From: Candidatus Eiseniibacteriota bacterium
GTDB taxonomy: Bacteria > Eisenbacteria > RBG-16-71-46 > CAIMUX01
Assembly: GCA_903844735.1 (NCBI GenBank)
Contig: CAIMUX010000123.1
Span: forward strand, 17,254-81,253
Length of the DNA stretch: 64,000 nucleotides
Reading direction: 5' to 3'
The notes below the pieces were generated by a model that ran no database searches, was not told where the DNA came from, and saw only the letters and a program-made list of their open reading frames with translations. The translations under genes and the position numbers were made by a program. Of this stretch, positions 20,501 through 30,164 are shown piece by piece (the stretch's first letter is position 1; each line of letters begins with the position of its first letter).

Positions 20501-23239
20501 CTTGCGGTCGACCTGGTGATCTGGAACGAGGATCACGCCGGCTACCGCCAGCTCCTCCATGACCAGATCATGGGGCTGATCGCTGCGGGGATAGAGGCCA
20601 ACGTTTCCGACCGGCCCGGCGGGATCTTCGTCCGGCCGGCGGATCAGGTCTCGGACGAGGAACGGGTCCTGCTGCAGTCGGTGGCCCGCGCGATCATCGC
20701 CGACAGTCGCGGGACCTTGTCCGAACAGATCCATCGCCCGATCGTGGCCGACGTGCCCGGTCCGCGACTGGCGCCGACGCGAGACCGTCGAGCGACCGCG
20801 CCGCCGGCGCCGGCGCCGCCCCGCGGGGATCTGATCTTCTTCAACGGGCTGGGAGGATTCACTCCGGACGGGCGCGAATACGTTATCACGACCGCCCCGG
20901 GACAGGCCACGCCGGCCCCGTGGGTGAACGTGCTCGCCAACCCCCAGTTTGGGACCGTGGTCACGGAGAGCGGTCTCGCCCACACCTGGAGCGAGAATGC
21001 CCACGAGTTTCGCCTGACCCCCTGGACCAACGACCCCGTCGGCGAGTCCAGCGGAGAGGCCATCTACATCCGGGACGAAGAGAGCGGCCACGTCTGGTCG
21101 CCGACACCACTCCCGTGCCGCGGGGCCGGGGCTCATGTCTGCCGTCACGGATTCGGTTACAGCGTATTCGAGCACACGGAAGCCGGCATTCGCTCCGAGC
21201 TGTGGATCTACGTGGCGCTGGATGCTCCGGTCAAGTTTCTGGCGCTGAAACTGAGGAACGACTCGGGCCGGCCACGCCGGCTCTCCGTCACCGGATACGT
21301 CGAGTGGGTGATCGGCGACCTGCGGCCGAAGTGTGCGATGCACGTCGTCACGGCCTTCGACACCAAGACCGGAGCGCTCTTCGCGCGGAATCCGTACAAT
21401 ACGGAGTTCGCCGGACGGGTGGCCTTCTTCGACGTCGATGACACGACACGGACCTTCACCTGTGATCGCAAGGAGTTCCTGGGACGCAACGGTACGATGC
21501 TGGAACCGGCCGCCATGGCTCGCGTACGGCTTTCCGGCAAGATCGGGCCGGCCTTGGATCCGTGTGCCGCGATCAGGATTCCGCTGGAGCTGGCCAACGG
21601 GCGAGAGGAGGAGCTGGTCTTCAGGCTGGGTGCGGGGAGGGACGCTGATGACGCCAGCAACCTCGCCCTCCGATTCCGTGGACCCGCGGCGGCCCGGGGC
21701 GCCCTCGAAGCTGTTTGGCAATACTGGAACCACACGCTCGGCGCGGTGAGCGTGGAGACCCCCGACCGATCCATGGACGTCCTGGCCAACGGCTGGCTTC
21801 TGTATCAGGCCCTGGCGTGCCGGCTTTGGGCCCGAACCGGATACTACCAACCGGGGGGCGCCTTCGGTTTCCGCGACCAACTCCAGGACGCCATGGCGTT
21901 GGTTCACACCGAGCCGAATCTCCTCCGCGAGCACCTGCTTCGCAGCGCCACGCGCCAATTCCCGGACGGCGATGTCCAGCACTGGTGGCATCCGCCCTCG
22001 GGCCGGGGAGTACGTACGCGCTGCTCCGACGACTACCTCTGGCTGCCGCTGGCGACCTCCCGCTACGTTCTGCACACGGGAGACACCGGCGTGCTGGATG
22101 AGTCCCTCCCCTTCGTCACCGGACGTCCGGTCAACACGGAGGAGGACTCCTACTACGATCTGCCCGGCCGGTCCGAAGAGACCGCCAGTCTGTACGATCA
22201 TTGTGTCCGAGCCATTCTCAGGGGCTTGGCGGTCGGTCCGCACGACCTCCCGCTTATCGGTTCGGGCGATTGGAACGACGGCATGAACATGGTGGGCATC
22301 CGAGGCAAGGGTGAGAGCGTCTGGCTGGCCTTCTTTCTCTATGACGTCCTCACGCGGTTCACCGAGGTGGCCCGCGGGCGCGGCGACCACCCGTTCGCCG
22401 AGCGCTGTCAGGGGGAGGCGGCCCAGTTACGGCGCAATGTCGAACGGAACGGCTGGGACGGCGAGTGGTATCGCCGGGCGTACTTTGACGATGGCTCGCC
22501 GCTGGGATCGGCCGGCAATGCGGAATGCCAGATTGACTCCGTTGCGCAAAGCTGGTCCGTGCTGTCCGGGGCGGGCGACACCGCGCGGACGCACTCGGCG
22601 ATGGAGGCCGTGGACAGACGCCTCGTGCGCCGGGATTCCCGCTTAGTCCAGTTGTTGGATCCACCGTTCGATGGATCGACTCTGAACCCCGGCTACATCA
22701 AAGGATATCCCCCGGGTGTGCGGGAGAACGGCGGGCAGTACACTCATGGAGCCATCTGGGCAGCCATGGCGTTCGCCGCCTTGGGCGACCGTCGGCGGGC
22801 GTGGGACCTCTTCAACCTCATCAACCCCGTGAATCACGCGAAATCTCCGGAGGACGTCGCGACCTACCGAGTGGAGCCGTACGTAGTCGCGGCCGACGTC
22901 TACGCTTGCCCTCCGCATACCGGCCGCGGCGGCTGGACGTGGTACACGGGCTCGGCCGCCTGGATGTACCGGCTGATCGTGGAGTCCTTGCTCGGGCTGA
23001 GGCTGGAAGTGAACACCCTGCGGTTCGTGCCGTGCCTCCCGGCCGAGTGGGAGGGGTTCAAGGTTCACTACCGGTACCGGGAGACGGTCTACCACATCAG
23101 CGTCGTGCAGATCCCCATCGAGCAGGGCGAAATGAGCGTCACCATCGATGGCGTGGGCCGTTACGACGATGGCCTTCGCCTCGTCGATGACCGGCAGGAA
23201 CACATCGTCGAAGTGAGAATTCCCGCACCAGGCCCATGA
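14564..23239 (+). CDS. Cyclic beta-1,2-glucan synthase-like protein (NdvB/ChvB type, GT84-GH94)
   Basis: 2891 aa, matching the roughly 2800-2870 aa of rhizobial/Brucella cyclic glucan synthases. Residues 1-400 are soluble; hydrophobic segments lie near 410-470, 825-870 and 885-985. The glycosyltransferase (about 485-800) has [29 protein letters not shown] and [10 protein letters not shown] (a QxxRW-like site). A glycoamylase-like region follows (about 1040-1560: [56 protein letters not shown]). The C-terminal half (about 1600-2880) is a GH94 phosphorylase: [27 protein letters not shown] and [16 protein letters not shown]. Known enzymes build and cyclise periplasmic glucans from UDP-glucose. 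Start ATG 14564 has GGGAG upstream. Followed 21 bp later by Hsp20-like and dnaJ genes. Confidence 0.88.
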   Translation: MIPAIRFPRSARTPSGDEQPLRAELFSADQMKHHGKTLAGFHEPALERAVDRLLPRLAENERVLLAARNLVTEAVKTNHRITPAGEWLLDNFYLIEEQIRTARRHLPKGYSRELPCLLGGASAGFPRVYDIALETISHGDGRVDPENLSSFVAAYQTVTVLKLGELWAIPIMLRLALIENLRRVAARIATDRTDRNRADHWADRMTETAERDPNNLILVLADMARSDPPMVSSFVAELTRRLQGQSPALALPLTWIEQRLSQSGLTIEQLIHSENQQQAADQVSMSNSIGSLRFLGAMDWREFVETMSVVEATLREDPAGAYRHMDFATRDRYRHVVERIANRSRLSEGQVARLAIQLTQSGTTTQGRDDRAAHVGFYLIDSGLPQLERTAKVRRSIAEILRRIADRHPLFAYLGPVLLIAASLTGGLVAHGLTRGWPTWALWLSGILSLPCTSQLAVALVNWLAGLWARPHLLPRMDFSAGIPPASCTLVVIPTMITSTQNIDDLVEGLEVRFLANRDEHLHFGLLTDLADAPEATLPQDEPLLRFARERIEALNEKYGNQKAGSFFLFHRPRTWNPRERLWMGYERKRGKLAELNSLLRGGSVDRFALVVGRTSVLPNVRYVITLDTDTQLPRESAWQFVGAMAHPLHRPRFDEAKQRITEGYGILQPRVAVSLPGTNRSRYARLYGGEPGIDPYTRAVSDVYQDLFHEGSFIGKGIYDVDALRQALDGRFPENRILSHDLLEGCYARSGLLSDVQLYEDYPSRYSLDVSRRYRWIRGDWQLLGWLWPRVPGPGKDWRKNPLSGLSLWKLFDNLRRSLVPPALTLLLLSGWLTLPPAWIWTVSVVAIIMIPPLVASIQDLFQKARDVGLKPHLASTMHATERHLSLASFTLVCLPYEALFSLEAIVRTLTRLVIHRRLLEWNPSGEGEHLRRTDLAASLRSMWIAPSLSLATLICLALLSPSALWAAGPVLALWLASPAIVWWIGRPLAHRRANLSTEQTIFLRKVARKTWMFFETFVGAEDHWLPPDNFQELGGSTVAHRTSPTNMGLALLSSLSAYDFGYIPAGRLLTRTANAFGTMEDLQRHRGHFYNWYDTQTLAPLTPLYISTVDTGNLAGHLLTLRAGLLAIPGHKILGAQWFEGMSDTLRILQDALGRTAAAGLAQLWADLDSLCDSPPTTLTAARLCLEHLAASVAEVAAGHEDDRESDARFWAAALAQQCREAVDELAFLAPWTSLQVPPDLVRDLPGVDAIPSLDELAGLARDRLPAIAQKLGPGAAREEGGWFAAFSELVTQAGHRAEARIATIVDLAHRSGELADAEYGFLFDKASRLLAIGYNVAQRRRDSSFYDLLASEARLASFVGIAQEQLPQETWFALGRLLTATGGAPVLLSWSGSMFEYLMPLLVMPTYEHTLLDQTCQAAVERQIEYGKQRGVPWGISESGYNTIDAHLNYQYRAFGVPGLGLKRELAADLVIAPYASALALMVAPEEACLNLQRLAAEGCEGRFGFYEAIDYTASRLPRGQSSAMVRSFMAHHQGMSLLSLAYLLLDRPMQKRFESDPLFRATTLLLQERVPKTTVFYSQAAELSSTHAAAGGADAPMRVLGTPDTPLPELQLLSNGRYHVMVTNAGGGYSRWKDIAVTRWREDATRDNWGTFCYLRDMGTGQFWSTACQPTLKKADSYEAIFSEARVEFRRRDHDLDTHTEISVSPEDDVEVRRVRITNRSRTRREIEVTSYAEVVLASSAADALHPVFSNLFVQTEIVRSRQAILCSRRPRSADETSPWMFHLMAVHGAHIQEISYETDRQRFLGRGNAVANPQAMNAAGALSGSEGSVLDPIVAIRHRLTLEPEESATVNVVSGVGETRDICLGLAGKYQDRRLADRVFELAWTHSQVLLRQLNATETDAQLYGRLAGSVIYANASLRADPSVLVRNERGQSGLWGYSISGDLPIVLLRIADPASIELVRQLVQAHAYWRLKGLAVDLVIWNEDHAGYRQLLHDQIMGLIAAGIEANVSDRPGGIFVRPADQVSDEERVLLQSVARAIIADSRGTLSEQIHRPIVADVPGPRLAPTRDRRATAPPAPAPPRGDLIFFNGLGGFTPDGREYVITTAPGQATPAPWVNVLANPQFGTVVTESGLAHTWSENAHEFRLTPWTNDPVGESSGEAIYIRDEESGHVWSPTPLPCRGAGAHVCRHGFGYSVFEHTEAGIRSELWIYVALDAPVKFLALKLRNDSGRPRRLSVTGYVEWVIGDLRPKCAMHVVTAFDTKTGALFARNPYNTEFAGRVAFFDVDDTTRTFTCDRKEFLGRNGTMLEPAAMARVRLSGKIGPALDPCAAIRIPLELANGREEELVFRLGAGRDADDASNLALRFRGPAAARGALEAVWQYWNHTLGAVSVETPDRSMDVLANGWLLYQALACRLWARTGYYQPGGAFGFRDQLQDAMALVHTEPNLLREHLLRSATRQFPDGDVQHWWHPPSGRGVRTRCSDDYLWLPLATSRYVLHTGDTGVLDESLPFVTGRPVNTEEDSYYDLPGRSEETASLYDHCVRAILRGLAVGPHDLPLIGSGDWNDGMNMVGIRGKGESVWLAFFLYDVLTRFTEVARGRGDHPFAERCQGEAAQLRRNVERNGWDGEWYRRAYFDDGSPLGSAGNAECQIDSVAQSWSVLSGAGDTARTHSAMEAVDRRLVRRDSRLVQLLDPPFDGSTLNPGYIKGYPPGVRENGGQYTHGAIWAAMAFAALGDRRRAWDLFNLINPVNHAKSPEDVATYRVEPYVVAADVYACPPHTGRGGWTWYTGSAAWMYRLIVESLLGLRLEVNTLRFVPCLPAEWEGFKVHYRYRETVYHISVVQIPIEQGEMSVTIDGVGRYDDGLRLVDDRQEHIVEVRIPAPGP

Positions 23240-23260
23240 CCAAGGTTCAGGAGGATCCGC

Positions 23261-23617
23261 ATGCATCCGGGAATCATCGAGGAGATCGAGGGCGAGATCA
23301 CACGGCTGCGCCGCCGCCACGCCGCGCTCTTGCGCGAGACGCCCGGAGCGCAGGAGGTGGTCGCCCGATGGACGGCCGAGGCGGCCGGTCTCTGCTGGTT
23401 CGTGCCGCTTGAAGACGTGGTCGAATCCGACATTGATGTGGAGGTCACCACCGAGGTTCTGATCGTACGCGCCAACAGGATCTGCCCTGAGCCCGCTCTC
23501 CTGGTCGTCATCCTTCCGGTGCCGAGCGGGTTTGACCCTGAGCACGCGGTCATCCGGTTCACCGAGGAGACGCTGGAAGTCCGGGTCCGGCGGGTCCACC
23601 GCGGGACCGCGCTATGA
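23261..23617 (+). CDS. Hsp20/alpha-crystallin-like small protein
   Basis: 118 aa with AGGAGG upstream of ATG 23261. An N-terminal helix ([21 protein letters not shown]) precedes a beta-rich region, residues about 45-112: [39 protein letters not shown] and ETLEVRVRR, where I/V-x-I/V-type pairs close the fold as in Hsp20/CS domains. Such proteins hold unfolding clients for the Hsp70 system. Its stop overlaps the dnaJ start by ATGA, so the two are coupled. The family call is by fold pattern rather than strong motifs. Confidence 0.65.
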   Translation: MHPGIIEEIEGEITRLRRRHAALLRETPGAQEVVARWTAEAAGLCWFVPLEDVVESDIDVEVTTEVLIVRANRICPEPALLVVILPVPSGFDPEHAVIRFTEETLEVRVRRVHRGTAL

Positions 23618-24693
23618 AGAACCACTACGAGACCCTGGGCGTGGCGAGCACGGCGACTCTCGAGGAGATCAAGAAGGCGTATCGCACTCTTGCCCTCAAG
23701 TACCATCCGGACCGCAACCACGGAGACCCTCAGGCGGAAGAGAAGTTCAAGAGACTGGCCGGCGCCTACGAGGTCCTTTTCGACCCACAGAAGCGGCGGG
23801 AGTACGACGACGCGGCGACGGGCCGCGCCCCTTCCAGAGCCGAACCACGGGGACCGTTCGGGCAGGGCGAATCCGCGCCTGCCGAGCCGGACGTCGAGTC
23901 GATGTCGATCGACGAGATCCTGCGCCGCTTCGGCGGCATCTTCGGAGGGGAGTTCGGTGAGAGTATCCACCGTACGCGCGGCGCGGGTCGGCCCGGGCAC
24001 GATGCCGAGGTCGAGCTGGAGATCGACTTCCGCACGGCGGCGCTCGGAGGCAAAGTGACCGTTTCACTCTCCGGCGCGGTCCCGTGCGCGCACTGCGCCG
24101 GGCGGGGCGCCATCGGGGACCACCCGGACTGCCCTACCTGCCGGGGAAGCGGGCGGGTCACCGGACAGGATAGGGACAAGGGGCAGTTCTTCACGGTGAC
24201 TCGTCCCTGCTCGACCTGTCGAGGCACCGGCGTGGACCCGTCCAAAGAGTGCCCACAGTGCCACGGCGAGGGCAGGATCGAACGGACGCGCTCGCTCACC
24301 ATCACCATCCCAGAGGGAACCGCGAATGGGGCGATTCTCCGCTTGGGAGGATTGGGTGGAGCCGGGACTGGGGGCGGTCCGCCGGGAGATCTGCTGGTCC
24401 ACACGCACGTGCGGCACGATCCGGTCTTCCACAGCGAGGGGAATGATGTCCACTCAGAGGTCCAGGTTCCTATGGCCACCGCGGCACTCGGCGGCAAGAC
24501 GCCGATGCAAACCCTTCGCGGGCGAGTCAATCTGACAATTCCGCCCGGGACTTCCTCGGGAGCGCAGCTACGGCTGGGGGGGCAGGGCATTCGTGGAGGG
24601 GATCATGTCGCGCGGGTCATGGTCACCGTGCCCGGGGACCTGACCGCGAGACAGAGGGAGCTGCTTGAAGAACTGAGGAAGAGCGGGGTTTGA
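23614..24693 (+). CDS. dnaJ: DnaJ co-chaperone (Hsp40, type I)
   Basis: 359 aa. The J domain (1-65) includes HPD at 31-33 ([10 protein letters not shown]), needed to stimulate DnaK ATPase. The usual Gly/Phe region is short and replaced by an acidic/Pro linker ending [14 protein letters not shown]. Residues 158-225 hold all four CxxCxGxG zinc repeats: [24 protein letters not shown] and CPQCHGEG. C-terminal substrate-binding domains include [19 protein letters not shown] and [16 protein letters not shown]. No dnaK or grpE is nearby, so this is likely a secondary DnaJ, translated together with the Hsp20-like protein. It ends before an inverted repeat at 24707. Confidence 0.93.
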   Translation: MKNHYETLGVASTATLEEIKKAYRTLALKYHPDRNHGDPQAEEKFKRLAGAYEVLFDPQKRREYDDAATGRAPSRAEPRGPFGQGESAPAEPDVESMSIDEILRRFGGIFGGEFGESIHRTRGAGRPGHDAEVELEIDFRTAALGGKVTVSLSGAVPCAHCAGRGAIGDHPDCPTCRGSGRVTGQDRDKGQFFTVTRPCSTCRGTGVDPSKECPQCHGEGRIERTRSLTITIPEGTANGAILRLGGLGGAGTGGGPPGDLLVHTHVRHDPVFHSEGNDVHSEVQVPMATAALGGKTPMQTLRGRVNLTIPPGTSSGAQLRLGGQGIRGGDHVARVMVTVPGDLTARQRELLEELRKSGV

Positions 24694-24706
24694 TCTCGTT
24701 CCGTGT

Positions 24707-24758
24707 CGAGGGCGGACACTCCCTCGCTCGCCGAGGGGCGAGGTGGGGTCCGCCCTCG
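24707..24758. terminator. Inverted repeat between convergent genes, candidate bidirectional terminator
   Basis: A perfect 11-bp inverted repeat (CGAGGGCGGAC at 24707-24717 and GTCCGCCCTCG at 24748-24758) flanks a 30-base spacer that is itself GC-rich and can pair internally. It lies just after the dnaJ stop and before the converging lipoprotein stop. No clear T-tract follows, so it could also be a simple mRNA-stabilising hairpin. Confidence 0.4.
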
Positions 24759-24791
24759 CGGCGAGCCCACTCTCGCGAGGGCAGGGGAGTG

Positions 24792-25448
24792 TCACTTCTT
24801 CCTCGCCGGCACCACCCGTTGCTTTTCCAACAAGGGAACGATCTCTTCGGCGACAGCCGTCTCCATGGTCGGACCGCCAACCGAGTCGAGCGTGCGCAAT
24901 GTGCCCGACCAAATGAGGCATCCGCGGCCTGTGGTGGACCACACATCCGTCTGCACCCGCCGGATCTCGTCGATCTCGGTGTGTCCCGGATCTCGCACCT
25001 CTGTCCAATAGGCGTGGAAGTGCCCGAAGTAGTCCTGCAACGTCACCGGCTCGCGCCTTACCGCCCCGGGGACATAGGTGCTAGTCGTCTCGTCGGGCAG
25101 CCGGACGGACACGACGATCGCGTCGTAGCCGTTCTTGCGCACGGCCGCGATCACCTCCTGCGTGTCCGGCGGCGCCCCCGGGTACAGTTGATACGACGAC
25201 GTCGTGGCCACCCCGCGAGCACCCAATTCCTTGGCGAACGCATCCTCCCACATCCGGCGGCGCACCGGATCATTGCGGAGCGCCACGACGAGCACGTTGC
25301 CCACCGGGCCGGAGGTGAAGGACGAATCCTTCCAGAGATTGGTCATTTCGCCCTGCCCCGCGCACCCGGCCGTGAGCACCGAGGTGAGAAGTGCGATATA
25401 GGCAACTGAGCCCCGGATGTTCCTGTCACTCCCGGCCTGCTTCGTCAT
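24792..25448 (-). CDS. Lipoprotein of unknown function
   Basis: 218 aa, start at ATG 25448 with GAGGAGGA upstream; a longer frame to 25691 is rejected because the signal sequence begins here. A signal peptide ending LLTSVLTAGC gives a lipobox (L-T-A-G/C) near residue 29. The mature part has VGNVLVVALRNDPVRRRMWE, FAKELGARGVATTSSY, AAVRKNGYDAIVVSVR and a closing AVAEEIVPLLEKQRVV. This pattern (regularly spaced strand-helix units ending with an inner helix) is seen in periplasmic DUF4136/LPS-assembly-like lipoproteins, but I do not recognise a specific family. Anchored probably in the outer membrane. Confidence 0.65.
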   Translation of the reverse strand: MTKQAGSDRNIRGSVAYIALLTSVLTAGCAGQGEMTNLWKDSSFTSGPVGNVLVVALRNDPVRRRMWEDAFAKELGARGVATTSSYQLYPGAPPDTQEVIAAVRKNGYDAIVVSVRLPDETTSTYVPGAVRREPVTLQDYFGHFHAYWTEVRDPGHTEIDEIRRVQTDVWSTTGRGCLIWSGTLRTLDSVGGPTMETAVAEEIVPLLEKQRVVPARKK

Positions 25449-25793
25449 ACATTCCTCCTCGCCGATCGACTCCGCGATCGAGCGAACCGCGTGGTGGTGC
25501 CTCGTCGTCTCCAAGGATGCCCAGCCCCTTCCCGCAATTGCCGAGCCAGATTTCAAGTCCCACGACTCCGTCCGTGGAGCCCACCTGGCGAAAGGCCCGG
25601 ATTCCGGTCTGATCAGAATGAACGACCCCCCAATCACAACGACCGGCCCGGACACGTCGCGGATGGCATAGATCTCACGAGCCTGGCGCAATGGAGCACG
25701 CCTCCTGATTCTGCCGGCACGGAGTCGACGACATCCCCGTCAACGATCACCAAAGGGTCATGCTCCGCAGAGGCAACGGCGGGGACGGCCCCG
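25449..25793. other. Intergenic region, no convincing gene
   Basis: About 345 bases between the downstream end of the ATPase fragment and the lipoprotein start. The lipoprotein's ribosome site (GAGGAGGA) is at the left end. A minus-strand open frame spans most of the interval but shows no family blocks or ribosome site of its own. Presumably the lipoprotein promoter lies here; no specific element was recognised. Confidence 0.4.
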
Positions 25794-27173
25794 TCATGCG
25801 ACGCGCTCGTGGCCCCGGTGCCTTACCAGCTTGTAGACCTCGAACCACAGCACGCTCATGACGCCCGCGAATGCCGCCGCCATGGCCCGGCACACGTCCG
25901 GCGCGCCAAACCCAAACAGATCCTGCGTGAACGGCGCCAGCAGCACGAACGTGAGCGTCGCCACAGCGCCTCCCGCGATCCACCATAGCGCCCTATTCGG
26001 CCGCCTCAGCCCGCCGACCATCGTGTGTGTCCACGATCGATTCACGAAGATCAGCGCCAAGTTGCCCGTCACAAGGGTCGTGAACGTGAGCGACCGGACG
26101 AGGTCCGCCGATAGATGGCCGAAGACGGCCCACAGATACACGCCCAGGACGGCCGCGAGCACGCCCGTGCCCTGCAGCACGCTCGTCGTGATCATCCGGC
26201 CGCTGAAGAGCGCCTCGCTCACACGGCGCGGCGGCCGCTGCATGATGTCGCGCTCTTCGCCCTCCGCCTCGAAGACCACCGAGCACGCCGGATCGATGAT
26301 GAGCTCGAGAAACGCGATGTGCACCGGCATGAGCACCAGCGGCGCCGGGTGGCCCGCGATCTTAGGCAGCAGCACCGGGAGCGGCGACATGCCGGCGATC
26401 GGCACGTGCACGGCCAGGATGTAGGCCATCGCCTTCTTCAGGTTGTCGAAGATGCGCCGCCCCATGCGCACGGCGCGCACGATGGAGCCGAAGTCGTCGT
26501 CCGTCAGCACCAGCGCCGCCGCTTCCCGCGCCACGTCCGTCCCGCGCTGCCCCATCGCGATCCCGATGTCGGCGGCCTTGAGCGCCGGCGCGTCGTTCAC
26601 GCCGTCGCCGGTCATCGCCACAACCTCGCCACCGCGCTTGAGCGCCCGCACGATGCGCAATTTCTGCTCGGGGACCACCCGCGCGAAGACGGTGATGCCG
26701 CCCACGCACGCGGCGAGCTCCTCATCACTCAGTGCTTCGAGCTCCGCTCCGGTGAGGACCTGCCCTTCCGCGTCGAGCCCGGCCGCCCGCGAGATCGCGA
26801 GCGCCGTACCCGGGTAGTCGCCGGTGATCATCACGACGCGCATCCCCGCCGCTCGCGCCTCGGCTACCGCTGCCGCCACGTCGGGCCGAATCGGGTCCTG
26901 CAGGCCGACCAGACCGATGAACTCGAAGTCGAAGCCGTGCTGGATCTCCGGCAACCCGGCGCTCACCTTGAACGCCGCCCGTGCCACGCCGAGCACCCGC
27001 AGACCCTGGTCGGCCATCCGCGACACGTCGGCGATCATCGTCTCCGTCGCCGCCGCGTCGAGATGGCTCAGGTCGGCGATCGCCTCCGGCGCGCCCTTCG
27101 CCGCGATCACGTAGTCGCCGCCATCGGGCGAACGCCAGACGTGCGAAAGCGCCAGCAGCTTTTCGGAGATAGA
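25794..27173 (-). pseudogene. P-type cation ATPase, 5'-truncated (C-terminal half only)
   Basis: About 459 codons from ISEKLLALSHVWRSPDG to the end are a good P2-type (Ca2+/cation) ATPase: AAKGAPEAI (nucleotide-binding domain), VMITGDYPGTALAIS, FARVVPEQKLRIV, the hinge AMTGDGVNDAPALKAADIGI and six C-terminal membrane helices including AHVPIAGMSPLP-like M5/M6. The N-terminal half, with actuator domain, M1-M4 and the DKTGTLT phosphorylation site, is absent. Upstream of about 27173 the open frame continues only as a shadow of the neighbouring peptidase-barrel gene. No start codon with a ribosome site is in frame near the junction. Pump activity is impossible without the phosphorylation site. Confidence 0.8.
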
Positions 27174-27216
27174 TCCCGTTCGGTTGCCTTCATGCTTCCC
27201 TCGTGGTGAGCTTGAC

Positions 27217-29289
27217 TCAGGGGATCTGCCACCCGACGGACACAGCCGAGCGACCATCCACGAGCCCGCGGGCCGCGTCGACGCGGAGCTGACCCTTCCC
27301 GCCCAGGCTTCGCAGCCGCAGGCCCGTACCGCCATCCACCTGCCAGGGACTTCGGCCCGCCCACCCGGTGTCCCAGGCCTTGGCCCCATCGACAAAGACC
27401 GCCCAGCCGAGTCGCAGGGGGCCCAGGTTCCATGGCCACGCTTGCCTCTCCACCGTTGTGTGGGCGAGCGTACGCCCGAAGACACGGCCCGCAACGACGC
27501 CTCCGTCCAGCAGCGGGTGGGCCCGGAGCAGGGCGGCCCGCCCGTTTCCGGTCCCGGCCCCGGACCAGAGAGCCCGCGGGGCTTTGGACGTGGTGCCGGA
27601 TAGCCCCACGCGGCCCCGCCATGCGTCGTTTCTCTCCAGACCGCTGGAGCACCATTGAACGGACAAGCCCCCGGCTCCGAAGGGAGCACCGTGCGAAAGA
27701 CTCATCCACCTCGCCGCCTCCGCTCGCAGCGCCAGATGGTCGCGCGCCCATCGGGTCTCGACGCTTGTCTCCAGGGATAGATGGTTCCCTCGGTCCGCCC
27801 AGGTGTCCAACGCGGCGCCGACTTCCAGGCGAAGATCCGGCGCGAGCCAGTCGGAGCGTGAGAGAGCAGTGCGTCGACGCTCTTCCCGAATCACGCGCGG
27901 GCGGTTGGTGTCGGCCGAACCGGAGAGAGCGTGCATCGAGTAGGTCTGGCGTTCCCAGAATCCGTCGAGGTGCCAGATCCCAGGGCGCCCTCCGGCCGCG
28001 GGAACCGTCAAGGCCAGCGAAACGCGCGGTCGGTCCCTCCACCACCTCCACCCAACGGTCCAAAGCTCCCCACTTCCGGTAGGGCTCGCGACATCGACGT
28101 CGATCTCGCGTCCGGTCAGCGCCTTGACGCCCATGCCGGCAAAATCCCAGAAGCCCGCGAACACGAGGGGGCGCTCCAGCACCGTCACGTCTACCTGGAC
28201 GTTTCCGTCCGGCAATGGCCGCAAACTCAGCCGGGACTCCGACTGGGCCGGCATCTCGGCCAGACGACGGCGTGCTCGACGAAAATCATGCGCGGTGAGA
28301 AGTCGCCCCGATGGCAAGTCGAGCTGGCCGGCCACCGCGGAATAGCGAACGCGCATCAACCCGTCGATGCGCGTCAAGTCGGTCCGCGGTTCGGCCAACC
28401 GGTTCCAGGCTCGGAGCGCGCCCTCCGCATCGCCCGCCAGAAAGCGGCTGCCGGCCAGAAGCCGCCAGGCGTGCGCATCGCTCGGGTCAAGAGCTACGGC
28501 CTGCTCCGCAAGTCTGCCCGCACCTACCCAGTCCTCGGCGCGAAACCGCAGCCCCGCGCGTTCCAGAATGGGGGCCGCGAACCCGGGGCACAGTGATTCG
28601 GCAGCCAGGAACCTAAGCTCCGCCTGTTCGGTGTCTCCCTGCTCGGCTAGGAGGACTCCCGCCTGTACGATGGCGCCGCATCCGTCCGGCGTGGCGGGCG
28701 ATGAGCGGGCGGCCGCCGAGTCCGGCAGAATCTGTTCCTTGACGTCTCGCGGAGGAAGGATCAAGAGCGCCCAGCATCCGCTCCCGGACCAGACGGTCGT
28801 GAACTCTTTCTGTTGAATGGCCCGAAAGGGCCCTACGTTCGGGTCATGGAGGATGACCCAACCGTTGGCCCACGCCACGAGCACCACGTAGTGAAAGGAG
28901 TCAACGCCGGTTCGGATCAAGGCGATGACGGGTCGCCCCAGGGCGAGTTCGCTCATGACCTCCGCCGGGGTCCCCGGCAACGGCAGCGCGGTCCAGCCGC
29001 AGGCCTGGGCGGCCTTCACGAGGACACCGGTTCGAATACCGGTCTCTCCGGGCTCGACCAGCGCAGCGAAGTCCTCGGCCAGAATGCCCGGCTTCCCCCA
29101 GTAGCGAAGAACCATCGCCAGGGCGGCCCCGCCGCACAGTGCTTCGCTCTGGGGGACGTACGGGACGTCGAGGAGATGCACCCTCTTTGGGGCACTCGTC
29201 GCTTCCAGGTGAGTGCCGGCGGCTGCGGGAACGGGCCAAGCCAAGACAGCCGCCATCACGCAAACGCCGACGAAACGCCACGACCTCAT
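27217..29289 (-). CDS. C39-like cysteine peptidase-TPR-POTRA-Omp85-like beta-barrel fusion (PA2778-type N-terminus)
   Basis: 690 aa. Signal peptide at 1-25. Residues 35-180 are a papain-like C39 domain with Q47, C52 (SEALCGGAALAMVLRYWG), H133 (SFHYVVLVAW) and D149 (VILHDPNVG), all catalytic positions intact. Residues about 200-300 are TPR-like helices (LLAEQGDTEQAELRFLAAES, AVALDPSDAHAWRLLAGS). Residues about 303-370 look like a POTRA domain (RIDGLMRVRYSAVAGQLDL, RRARRRLAEMPAQ). The rest is a strand-rich region resembling an Omp85/BamA barrel (GWAVFVDGAKAWD, DGGTGLRLRSLGGKGQLRVD). PA2778-family proteins normally end after the TPR part. It follows the PA2779-like gene by 12 nt; both are probably expressed from the sigma-54-like site at 29828. 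Confidence 0.75.
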   Translation of the reverse strand: MRSWRFVGVCVMAAVLAWPVPAAAGTHLEATSAPKRVHLLDVPYVPQSEALCGGAALAMVLRYWGKPGILAEDFAALVEPGETGIRTGVLVKAAQACGWTALPLPGTPAEVMSELALGRPVIALIRTGVDSFHYVVLVAWANGWVILHDPNVGPFRAIQQKEFTTVWSGSGCWALLILPPRDVKEQILPDSAAARSSPATPDGCGAIVQAGVLLAEQGDTEQAELRFLAAESLCPGFAAPILERAGLRFRAEDWVGAGRLAEQAVALDPSDAHAWRLLAGSRFLAGDAEGALRAWNRLAEPRTDLTRIDGLMRVRYSAVAGQLDLPSGRLLTAHDFRRARRRLAEMPAQSESRLSLRPLPDGNVQVDVTVLERPLVFAGFWDFAGMGVKALTGREIDVDVASPTGSGELWTVGWRWWRDRPRVSLALTVPAAGGRPGIWHLDGFWERQTYSMHALSGSADTNRPRVIREERRRTALSRSDWLAPDLRLEVGAALDTWADRGNHLSLETSVETRWARDHLALRAEAARWMSLSHGAPFGAGGLSVQWCSSGLERNDAWRGRVGLSGTTSKAPRALWSGAGTGNGRAALLRAHPLLDGGVVAGRVFGRTLAHTTVERQAWPWNLGPLRLGWAVFVDGAKAWDTGWAGRSPWQVDGGTGLRLRSLGGKGQLRVDAARGLVDGRSAVSVGWQIP

Positions 29290-29301
29290 GACCGCGAAGG
29301 C

Positions 29302-29703
29302 TTAGTGCGCCAGCAGAATGAGGATCAGCAGAATGATGATGAGCGCCGTCGCCGAGATCACGATCGTGCTATCTCCACCCACGAGGCCGGCGTTGACCTC
29401 TCTGGCCTGGGCGGCCAACGTCGCTAGCGACGATCCGGAGAGGACCGCGGCGGCGGCGTTGGCCCGATCGAGATCCAGGCCGGCGGACCCGGCGATCCGG
29501 CGGACATCAGGCCTCTGCAGCATGGTCTGAATCGCCTGTCGGTCGGCATTGGCCTGGCCGATCTGCTGATCGATCCTGGCCTGGATGTCGCCTTCGCCGA
29601 CCACGTGACGCGTTGGTTCACCGGCCAGGCTGGCTCCCGCCGCGCCGACCGCGACCACGACCACGGCGCAAACCACCAGCGCGAGTCTCTTGTACATTGT
29701 CAT
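29302..29703 (-). CDS. PA2779-family small membrane protein
   Basis: 133 aa; ATG 29703 has AGGAGGAGC upstream. An N-terminal signal peptide ends near SLAGEP (residue 28). The middle is helical (IDQQIGQANADRQAIQTMLQ, RIAGSAGLDLDRANAAAAVL). A Gly-Gly at 109-110 (NAGLVGGDS) directly precedes a C-terminal hydrophobic helix, residues 113-132, and the protein ends LAH. This organisation, and its position before a PA2778-type cysteine peptidase, is that of PA2779-family proteins of unknown function. The GG just before the helix is a plausible cleavage site for the neighbouring C39 peptidase, since C39 peptidases elsewhere cut after double glycine; that is inference. Confidence 0.75.
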   Translation of the reverse strand: MTMYKRLALVVCAVVVVAVGAAGASLAGEPTRHVVGEGDIQARIDQQIGQANADRQAIQTMLQRPDVRRIAGSAGLDLDRANAAAAVLSGSSLATLAAQAREVNAGLVGGDSTIVISATALIIILLILILLAH

Positions 29704-29827
29704 GACATGCTCCTCCTCGTGAACCTGACCCCGGCTTCGCCCAAGCGGGCTGGCTCGGAATGGCTTTGGAGTGAGCGACCCGGTCCGCATTGGACGGACA
29801 CCGCTCACCGGGGTCCGGTTCAAGTTA

Positions 29828-29843
29828 TGCAACCAGCATGCCG
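29828..29843 (-). promoter_or_regulatory. Candidate sigma-54 (-24/-12) promoter for the PA2779-C39 operon
   Basis: Read on the minus strand the site is CGGCATGCTGGTTGCA: GG and GC dinucleotides are separated by exactly ten bases, and the -12 part TTGCA is perfect; the -24 part has CGGCAT for TGGCAC. It lies about 125 bases upstream of the PA2779-like ATG. The window also encodes a sigma-54 activator (40.5-42.2 kb), which makes use of such a promoter plausible but does not show it. Confidence 0.45.
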
Positions 29844-30164
29844 CCCGGGCGTTGTCACGGCACGGCTCGGGTGTCGCGACGCGGCGCCGGGCGTCCGGAG
29901 GCTTCCGACGAGTTGCCCGCACGACCACGCGATGAGCGACTGACCTGCGTTTCCTATCCCACGACGGCCGGCGCGGTCAGGCCCACCGCCGGTGGAGGCC
30001 TCCCCTACCACCACAGTCTTGAGCTCCCGGACCCCGGTGTCCGATCGGCCGGGACCCAGCGACATCCGCATCGCAATGATGCCGGGCCGATCGTTTTGAT
30101 CGGACGCGCGAGATCCGCTCGCCGCCAGATGCCGGGATGACAGCCAGTTGCACAACATCCTGGA

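Noticed and set aside
19568..22390. 940-aa open frame on the minus strand, with others at 15791-17689 and 17723-19432
   Set aside because: They lie antisense to the well-conserved glucan synthase. Composition is Arg/Gly/Val-rich with no family motif; long antisense frames are expected at this GC content.
27174..27689. N-terminal 172 residues of the ATPase-containing open frame
   Set aside because: They overlap the end of the peptidase-barrel gene in another frame and are low-complexity Arg/Gly/Pro sequence, not ATPase.
29025..29050. GGTTCGAATACCGG resembling a tRNA T-loop
   Set aside because: It lies inside the C39 peptidase gene and no acceptor, D or anticodon stem can be built around it.
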